The position numbers and the translations under genes were made by a program. From positions 1 through 19,498 of the forward strand of contig DKLE01000295.1 of NCBI GenBank assembly GCA_002455605.1: a stretch of DNA of 19,498 nucleotides, read 5' to 3'. Numbering within the stretch: the first letter of the stretch is position 1; each line of letters begins with the position of its first letter. The notes under the pieces are model-generated. The model searched no databases and had not been told where the DNA came from. It saw nothing but the letters and a program-made list of their open reading frames with translations. Below, piece after piece: positions 14,649 to 19,498 of this stretch. The stretch comes from Firmicutes bacterium UBA6648 (lineage in GTDB: Bacteria; Bacillota; Clostridia; Peptostreptococcales; Anaerovoracaceae).

Positions 14649-16049
14649 ATGAAAATATATAATACATTAACCAGAAGGAAAGAGGACTTTGTTCCTATCG
14701 ATAAAAATGAAATTAAAATTTATGTATGCGGACCTACCGTATACAATTATTTTCACCTGGGAAATGCAAGACCCTTTGTAGTATTTGATACGTTAAGAAA
14801 GTATTTAGAATATAGAGGAAACAAAGTAAATTTTGTTCAGAACTTTACAGATGTGGACGATAAGATAATTAATAAAGCAAGAGAAGAAGGCAGCAATGCT
14901 GGAGAAGTGAGCGAAAAATATATTGAAGAATATTTCAAAGATGCTGCGGCATTAAATGTTAAAAAAGCATCGGTACATCCAAAAGTTACGGAGACAATGA
15001 ACGATATCATTGCATTTGTTAAAGATTTGATTGAAAAAGGATATGCTTATGAGGTGGACGGAGATGTCTACTATAGTACCAGAAAGTTTAAGGAGTATGG
15101 AAAACTGTCAAAGCAGAATATAGAAGATTTGGAATCCGGAGCAAGAATTGAAATTGGTGATAAAAAGCAGGATCCCCTGGATTTTGCCCTTTGGAAGGCT
15201 AGAAAAACAGAGGATGAGATTGCATGGGACTCTCCATGGGGCATGGGAAGACCGGGATGGCATATTGAATGTTCTGCTATGTCAAAAAAATTCTTGGGAG
15301 AGACCATTGATATCCATGCGGGCGGACAGGACTTAACCTTCCCTCATCATGAGAATGAAATTGCTCAGTCAGAAGCCCATAATGGCAGAGCCTTTGCAAA
15401 CTACTGGATGCACAATGGATACATCACCATAGATAATGAAAAAATGTCTAAATCCAAGGGTAATTTTTTTACAGTAAGAGATATTCTGGCAGATTACAGC
15501 GGAGAAGTGATAAGATTTTTCTTATTATCCGGACATTACAGAAACCCTATCAACTTTAGTGATACCCTGATGGAGCAGGCAAAGAACGGGCTTGCAAGAA
15601 TGCAGAATGCAAAGGCCAATTTAAAGCATCTGATGGAAGCGGGCAGTGACTCTGGTATGACTGCTATTGAAGAGAAAAGTGCGGAGAATTTCCGCAATTA
15701 CAAGCAGGCCTTTATTGATGCTATGGAAGATGATCTAAATACGGCTGATGCGATTACTGCTGTATTCGAATTAATCACAGCAATTAATACTACAGTCAAA
15801 GACGGTGCTTCCAAAGAATTTGCCAAGAAAGCAGCAGATATTTTGGATGAGCTTACCAATATATTAGGCTTGTTACAGCAAGAAGAGGATGACAGTATTG
15901 ACAGCGAAATACAGGCTTTAGTTGAAGAAAGACAGGAAGCCAGAAAAAATAAAAACTTTGCAAGAGCTGATGAAATCAGAGACATATTAAAAGCAAAAGG
16001 TATCGTACTGAAGGATACTCCCCAGGGCGTGCAAATCATAAAGGAATAA
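14649..16049 (+). CDS. cysS: Cysteinyl-tRNA synthetase
   Basis: This 466-residue class I synthetase charges tRNA-Cys and has the normal family length. It shows the HIGH-type motif HLGN at residues 36-39 and KMSKS at 265-269. The zinc site uses C27 in VCGPTVYN, the Cys in HIECSAM, and the His/Glu of HHENE. Zinc gives the enzyme its strong preference for cysteine over serine. The ATG at 14649 is chosen because GAAAGGGAGGG precedes it. A longer frame from 14592 would add 19 residues across the promoter and hairpin. In many Clostridia this gene is under T-box control, but the roughly 40-base leader here is too short for one. It heads the run that continues through mrnC to sigH. Confidence 0.97.
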   Translation: MKIYNTLTRRKEDFVPIDKNEIKIYVCGPTVYNYFHLGNARPFVVFDTLRKYLEYRGNKVNFVQNFTDVDDKIINKAREEGSNAGEVSEKYIEEYFKDAAALNVKKASVHPKVTETMNDIIAFVKDLIEKGYAYEVDGDVYYSTRKFKEYGKLSKQNIEDLESGARIEIGDKKQDPLDFALWKARKTEDEIAWDSPWGMGRPGWHIECSAMSKKFLGETIDIHAGGQDLTFPHHENEIAQSEAHNGRAFANYWMHNGYITIDNEKMSKSKGNFFTVRDILADYSGEVIRFFLLSGHYRNPINFSDTLMEQAKNGLARMQNAKANLKHLMEAGSDSGMTAIEEKSAENFRNYKQAFIDAMEDDLNTADAITAVFELITAINTTVKDGASKEFAKKAADILDELTNILGLLQQEEDDSIDSEIQALVEERQEARKNKNFARADEIRDILKAKGIVLKDTPQGVQIIKE

Positions 16050-16076
16050 CAGTTGAACAAATGAGACAGTAAAAAG

Positions 16077-16113
16077 AAATACCCTTTTGAGCCATATTCA
16101 GAAAGGGTATTTT
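16077..16113 (+). terminator. Hairpin between cysS and mrnC, terminator or processing site
   Basis: AAATACCCTTT (16077-16087) pairs perfectly with AAAGGGTATTT (16102-16112) around a 14-base loop, ending in four T. It lies 28 bases after cysS. The preferred mrnC start is only 28 bases beyond its end, with no room for a promoter, so at least part of transcription must pass through. Confidence 0.6.
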
Positions 16114-16141
16114 GCACAAGATGAAGAATAAGGATTTACAG

Positions 16142-16555
16142 ATGGAAGTAAAAAAGGTAAATACAACCGCTCTGGCATATATCGGTGATGCAGTATACGA
16201 AGTATATGTGCGCAAGTATGTTTTGGAACAGGATTCTGTTGACGTAAATAAACAAAATAAGTTGGCCGTAAAGTTTGTGCGCGCTGAGGGCCAGGCTTTG
16301 GCAATTAAAAAAATGATGGAAACTCTGACCGATGAAGAGAGGAATCTCGTTAAACGCGCTAGAAATAGAAAAATAACATCCAAACCCCAAAATGCTGATC
16401 CGGTTATCTATAAACTGGCAACGGCATTTGAGGCTTTAGTTGGATTTTTATATTTATCGGGGGATGCGGAACGGCTGGAGGAGGTAATCTCTCAAGCTAT
16501 GTCGCTGATAGAAAAAGCGGAGATTAGTGATGTCAGAAAAAAAGGTAAGAAATAA
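16142..16555 (+). CDS. mrnC: Mini-ribonuclease III
   Basis: This 137-residue enzyme consists only of an RNase III catalytic domain without the double-stranded RNA-binding domain. The Bacillus enzyme (143 residues) matures 23S rRNA by trimming a double-stranded stem. The signature LAYIGDAVYEVYVR carries D16, and the second acidic catalytic residue is E97 in TAFEALVGFLYL. The ATG at 16142 has AAGGA (16130-16134) seven bases upstream. The upstream ATG at 16121 and TTG at 16112 lack such a site, and the latter overlaps the hairpin. Its position after cysS and before rlmB follows the Bacillus order. Its last 26 bases overlap the next gene in another frame. Confidence 0.94.
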   Translation: MEVKKVNTTALAYIGDAVYEVYVRKYVLEQDSVDVNKQNKLAVKFVRAEGQALAIKKMMETLTDEERNLVKRARNRKITSKPQNADPVIYKLATAFEALVGFLYLSGDAERLEEVISQAMSLIEKAEISDVRKKGKK

Positions 16556-16727
16556 GTTTAAAGAGTATATATGGGACTATTACTTAACCAACAGAGATAT
16601 AACCAGACAAAGTGATGAATATAATCGGCAGAATCCAGAAAAGGGATGGAGTCCCAGTGCTAAAGTGTATGTAGTCATTATCATAGTGGGCGGCATCGGC
16701 ATTTTTGTAAAATATTTTATTCTTTAA
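16530..16727 (+). CDS. Small tail-anchored membrane protein, unknown function
   Basis: This 65-residue protein has a charged, Tyr- and Asn-rich N-terminal part (KFKEYIWDYYLTNRDITRQ) and one hydrophobic segment at about residues 45-65 that runs to the very C terminus. It is therefore predicted to be tail-anchored with its N terminus in the cytoplasm. I do not recognise a family. The case for a real gene is a GGAG (16519-16522) seven bases before the ATG inside mrnC, a filled gap between mrnC and thyA that would otherwise be 216 bases, and a membrane segment in the expected strand. Overlap with mrnC in a different frame suggests translational coupling. A role with Mini-III or near the membrane is only a guess. 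Confidence 0.65.
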   Translation: MSEKKVRNKFKEYIWDYYLTNRDITRQSDEYNRQNPEKGWSPSAKVYVVIIIVGGIGIFVKYFIL

Positions 16728-16734
16728 GATAAAG

Positions 16735-16754
16735 TACAGGGATTATAGCCTGTA
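16735..16754 (+). promoter_or_regulatory. Short inverted repeat before thyA
   Basis: TACAGG (16735-16740) and CCTGTA (16749-16754) are perfect six-base inverted arms with an eight-base centre, ending five bases before the thyA ribosome binding site. They could form a weak RNA hairpin affecting thyA translation or an operator. No promoter is evident here. Confidence 0.3.
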
Positions 16755-16771
16755 AAAGAAAGGTGGCAAGA

Positions 16772-17602
16772 ATGAGTAAAGCAGACGTATTGTTTGTAAA
16801 TATGTGTAAGGAAATATTAAACAATGGATATTCTTCAGAAGGACAAATTGTAAGAGCTAAATGGGAGGATGGAACCCCTGCCCATACGGTAAAAGTTTTT
16901 GGTGTTGTTAACAGATACAACCTTCAGGAAGAATTCCCTGCATTAACTTTAAGGCCTACAGCTATAAAATCCGCCTGTGATGAATTACTGTGGATTTGGC
17001 AGAAAAAGTCCAACCGTATTGAAGATTTAAACAGCCATATTTGGGATGAATGGGCGGATGAACAAGGAACCATCGGAAAGGCTTACGGATATCAGTTGTC
17101 AAAAAAATATCAGTTTGCACAGGGAGTAATGGATCAGGTGGACAATGTGATCTGGCAATTGAAAAATACTCCTTATTCAAGAAGAATAATGACTAATATA
17201 TATAACTTTCAAGATTTAGCTGAAATGAATCTGGAGCCGTGCGCCTACAGCATGACCTTTAATGTAACCGGAAATAAATTGAATGCCATTTTAAACCAGC
17301 GGTCTCAAGATATTTTGGCAGCAAATAACTGGAATGTTGTCCAATATTCCATTCTGGTACATATGTTGGCGCAGGTATGCGATCTGGAAGTGGGAGAATT
17401 CGTACATGTTATTGCAGATGCCCACATTTATGACAGGCATATTCCGGTTATTAGAGAGCTGATTGACCGCCCGCAGTTTCTGGCGCCTAAATTTACACTG
17501 AATCCGAAAGTTAAAGATTTTTATAAATTTACCGTAGACGATATCAAAATCGAAAATTACGAAAAGAATCCGCAAATTAAGAATATCCCAATTGCCATTT
17601 AA
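16772..17602 (+). CDS. thyA: Thymidylate synthase, ThyA of the phi3T/B. subtilis type
   Basis: This 276-residue enzyme makes dTMP from dUMP using methylene-tetrahydrofolate and releases dihydrofolate. The nucleophile is C157, in the context EPCAYSMTF rather than the PPCH of the E. coli type. QRSQD and DAHIYDRH follow at the expected spacing. From memory, this wording (PC-x-Y, and R-H after the DxHxY motif) matches the B. subtilis ThyA and phage phi3T branch, which is about 279 residues long. It is not the flavin-dependent ThyX that some Clostridia carry. The ATG at 16772 is preferred over GTG at 16763 because AAAGGTGG lies five bases before it. The folA gene directly downstream recycles its dihydrofolate product. 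Confidence 0.93.
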   Translation: MSKADVLFVNMCKEILNNGYSSEGQIVRAKWEDGTPAHTVKVFGVVNRYNLQEEFPALTLRPTAIKSACDELLWIWQKKSNRIEDLNSHIWDEWADEQGTIGKAYGYQLSKKYQFAQGVMDQVDNVIWQLKNTPYSRRIMTNIYNFQDLAEMNLEPCAYSMTFNVTGNKLNAILNQRSQDILAANNWNVVQYSILVHMLAQVCDLEVGEFVHVIADAHIYDRHIPVIRELIDRPQFLAPKFTLNPKVKDFYKFTVDDIKIENYEKNPQIKNIPIAI

Positions 17603-17638
17603 TGGGCCTGCAAAATAATATAAAAAGGAGCAATATGC

Positions 17639-18124
17639 ATGAAGATAATTGTAGCGGTAGATAATAACTGGGGGATAGGCAAAAACAATGATCTGCTTAC
17701 CCATATTCCGGGGGATTTAAAATATTTTAAAGAAAAAACAGCGGGGAAGGTTGTGGTAATGGGAAGAAAAACTTTAGAATCGTTACCCGGGAAAAAACCT
17801 TTACCGGAAAGAACAAATATCGTTTTGTCGTCAGACAAAGAATATCGTGCGGCTTGTACGGTTTGCCACTCCATGGATGAGCTTGCTGAAATATTGAAGG
17901 ATTATGATTCAGATGAGGTATTCATTATCGGAGGAGCAAAAGTTTATAAAGATATGATGGAAAAGTGTGATACATTTTTCATCACTAAAATATTTAAAAC
18001 TTTTGATGCGGATCGTTATTTTGAGAATTTGGATCAACACAGTGAATTTGAAATAGTCTGGGAAAGCGAAATGCAGGAATATAAAGGCTTAGAATATAAA
18101 TTTACAGAATACAGGAGAAAATAG
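17639..18124 (+). CDS. folA: Dihydrofolate reductase
   Basis: This 161-residue enzyme reduces dihydrofolate to tetrahydrofolate with NADPH, restoring the cofactor used by ThyA just upstream. Key features are AVDNNWGIGKNN at 6-17, the catalytic acid D26 in HIPGDLKYF, the cofactor motif VVMGRKTLESLP, and IIGGAKVY near residue 98. The usual PW before the catalytic acid (W22 in E. coli) is replaced by LT, so the conserved Trp contacting the pterin is missing. I recall similar changes in other clostridial enzymes. GGAG (17627-17630) precedes the ATG by eight bases. An earlier ATG at 17635 is out of frame. The gene ends two bases before the rlmB start codon. Confidence 0.95.
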   Translation: MKIIVAVDNNWGIGKNNDLLTHIPGDLKYFKEKTAGKVVVMGRKTLESLPGKKPLPERTNIVLSSDKEYRAACTVCHSMDELAEILKDYDSDEVFIIGGAKVYKDMMEKCDTFFITKIFKTFDADRYFENLDQHSEFEIVWESEMQEYKGLEYKFTEYRRK

Positions 18125-18125
18125 T

Positions 18126-18881
18126 TTGGAAGCAGAAAAGTCAAACAAAAATGTGATTGTAGGAAGAAACCCGGTAATGGAGGCACTACGCAGTGACAGA
18201 GAAATAGAAAAACTGGTTGTGGGAAAAGGTGCGGAAGGGTCCATTAAAAAAATTGTGGGCATGGCAAAGGAAAAGAAAATTCCTATTACTATGGCGGACA
18301 AGTCTGCCTTGGACAGAATGGCAAATGGCAGCCCTCATCAGGGCGTAGCTGCTTATGTATCTTCTTATGGCTATTGTGACGTAGAAGACATACTGAAACT
18401 GGCAGAAGAGCGGAACGAACCGCCGTTTATTTTGATTTTAGATAATTTGGAGGATCCTCATAATCTGGGTGCTATTATGCGTACTGCAGAAGCCTGCGGT
18501 GTACACGGGATTATTATTCCTAAAAGAAGGGCAGTTGGCATTACTGACGTAGTGGCAAAGGCTTCCGCCGGTGCGGTAGAATATATGTCCTGTGCTAAAG
18601 TTTCTAATATAGCACAAACAATCGACAGCCTGAAAGAAAAAGGAATATGGATTTATGCCTGTGATATGGATGGAAGCACTTACTACCAGACGGATTTAAA
18701 AGGTGCGGCAGCTATTGTAATAGGCAGTGAAGGTTTTGGTATAAGCCGCTTGGTTAAAGAGAAGTGTGATTTTGTGGTTTCCATTCCTATGGCAGGCAAA
18801 ATCACTTCCTTAAATGCTTCAAATGCGGCTGCAGTCTTAATGTGTGAGGTTAGAAAACAGAGAGATGCAGGAAGATTATAA
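18126..18881 (+). CDS. rlmB: 23S rRNA 2'-O-methyltransferase, RlmB/TrmH family
   Basis: This 251-residue SPOUT methyltransferase modifies a ribose in RNA, by homology G2251 of 23S rRNA. An N-terminal substrate-binding domain (about 10-85, opening VIVGRNPVMEAL) is followed by the knotted catalytic domain. The latter shows motif 1 (LDNLEDPHNLGAIMRTAE), motif 2 (IVIGSEGFGISRL) and motif 3 (IPMAGKITSLNASNAAAVL). Length is normal for the family. The start is a TTG, supported by AGGAG (18113-18117) eight bases upstream inside folA. No ATG fits, since the first in-frame Met is residue 18, inside the conserved opening. The 3' end overlaps sigH by 17 bases. Its place before sigH follows the Bacillus order. 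Confidence 0.94.
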   Translation: MEAEKSNKNVIVGRNPVMEALRSDREIEKLVVGKGAEGSIKKIVGMAKEKKIPITMADKSALDRMANGSPHQGVAAYVSSYGYCDVEDILKLAEERNEPPFILILDNLEDPHNLGAIMRTAEACGVHGIIIPKRRAVGITDVVAKASAGAVEYMSCAKVSNIAQTIDSLKEKGIWIYACDMDGSTYYQTDLKGAAAIVIGSEGFGISRLVKEKCDFVVSIPMAGKITSLNASNAAAVLMCEVRKQRDAGRL

Positions 18882-19479
18882 TCAAGTAAGTGATGAACAG
18901 CTGGCAGTACTAGCTCAGGCGGGTGATGAATTGGCTGAAGAGACTCTAATTCGAAAGTATAAAACACTTATAAGGAATCGATCCTATTTATATTTTGTTG
19001 CAGGAGCCGATGCGGAAGATGTTATGCAAGAAGGAATGATAGGTCTTTTTAAAGCTATTCGCAGCTATAAAGAAGACAAAAAGGCAAGCTTCAGAACCTA
19101 TGCTGAACTATGCATTAATAGACAGATTTTAACTGCGGTGAAACAGGCGGCAAGATTAAAATATTCGCCTTTAAACACTTCTATTTCTATTGATAATAAC
19201 AGCTCCGATAAAGACAGTGATATCAGTATAGCGGACACGCTGCATTCCAGTTTAGAAGAAAATCCTGAAATGATTTTAATAATGAAGGAGAAAATGGAAG
19301 GACTGGAAAATGAAAGGAGAACATTTTTTAGTGACTTGGAAAGTAAAGTTCTAGTAGAGTTCCTTCAGGGTAAAAATTATAATGAGATAGGAAAAGTCTT
19401 AGGTAAGTCTCCTAAATCCATAGATAACGCAATTCAAAGAATCAGAAAAAAATTAGAAGAACATCTAAATAAATCATAA
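18865..19479 (+). CDS. sigH: RNA polymerase sigma factor SigH
   Basis: This 204-residue sigma-70 family protein matches Bacillus SigH (Spo0H) along its length. Region 2 includes GADAEDVMQEGMIGLFKAIRSY with the following ASFRTYAELCINRQI, which contacts the core enzyme and the -10 element. Region 4 at the C terminus (about 150-200, NEIGKVLGKSPKSIDNAIQRI) is a helix-turn-helix for the -35 element. In Bacillus it turns on transition-phase and early sporulation genes, and in other Clostridia it has similar or competence-related roles. Whether this organism sporulates is not shown here. The ATG at 18865 has only a weak GAGAG, and a GTG at 18844 would add seven residues but lacks any site. The overlap with rlmB points to coupling. 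The yacP gene usual between them is absent. Confidence 0.94.
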   Translation: MQEDYNQVSDEQLAVLAQAGDELAEETLIRKYKTLIRNRSYLYFVAGADAEDVMQEGMIGLFKAIRSYKEDKKASFRTYAELCINRQILTAVKQAARLKYSPLNTSISIDNNSSDKDSDISIADTLHSSLEENPEMILIMKEKMEGLENERRTFFSDLESKVLVEFLQGKNYNEIGKVLGKSPKSIDNAIQRIRKKLEEHLNKS

Positions 19480-19498
19480 AACCCCAAAATCCCATTAA

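Noticed and set aside
16112..16141. Longer MrnC starting at TTG 16112 or ATG 16121
   Set aside because: Neither has a ribosome binding site, while the ATG at 16142 has AAGGA at ideal spacing and gives the usual Mini-III N terminus.
1..19498. Defence island, prophage, transposon or CRISPR content
   Set aside because: No integrase, transposase, phage structural gene, repeat array or tRNA attachment site was seen. The gene content is housekeeping and transport.

Overview
The window is a contiguous chromosomal stretch of an AT-rich, low-GC Gram-positive anaerobe. The class Clostridia is the best fit, judging by strong GGAGG-type ribosome binding sites, consensus SigA promoters, SigH, CarD, a PIN/TRAM protein and the gene order. 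An assignment to the Anaerovoracaceae/Family XIII area is only a guess. I see no phage, insertion sequence, CRISPR array, rRNA or tRNA gene. The DNA is densely coding, and only one gene-free stretch exceeds 300 bases (12900-13239).

Left arm (1-6561). A two-gene osmolyte- or ergothioneine-type ABC importer (ATPase with CBS domains, then a permease fused to its binding protein) is driven by a near-perfect SigA promoter. It ends at a two-way terminator shared with a convergent amino acid permease. Diverging from the permease is an OmpR-type response regulator and histidine kinase pair.

Central and right part (6644-19479). This is a version of the conserved Firmicutes cluster known in Bacillus as yacL-ispD-ispF-gltX-cysE-cysS-mrnC-rlmB-yacP-sigH. 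Here the order is carD, yacL-like PIN/TRAM, a fused ispDF, proS in the gltX position, a UPF0126/TRIC-like membrane protein, a NUDIX hydrolase, a cyclophilin, a strong terminator, a LysM-G5-M23 cell wall protein with its own control region, cysS, mrnC, a small tail-anchored membrane protein, thyA, folA, rlmB and sigH. A yacP gene is absent between rlmB and sigH. Many genes overlap or sit a few bases apart, which suggests translational coupling.

How the genes work together. The cluster groups translation (proS, cysS, rlmB), RNA processing (mrnC), isoprenoid synthesis (ispDF) and thymidylate synthesis (thyA with folA, which recycles the dihydrofolate that ThyA makes). It ends in the sigma factor SigH.

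Most content is housekeeping, and I found no clear undescribed multi-gene system. The points most worth a second look are four. (1) Two sites matching the WalR consensus TGTWAH-N5-TGTWAH lie before the M23 cell wall gene. (2) That M23 domain has Val in place of the first His of the HxH motif. (3) The IspD-IspF fusion has a preserved internal ribosome binding site and start codon. (4) A 65-residue tail-anchored protein is nested in the end of mrnC.
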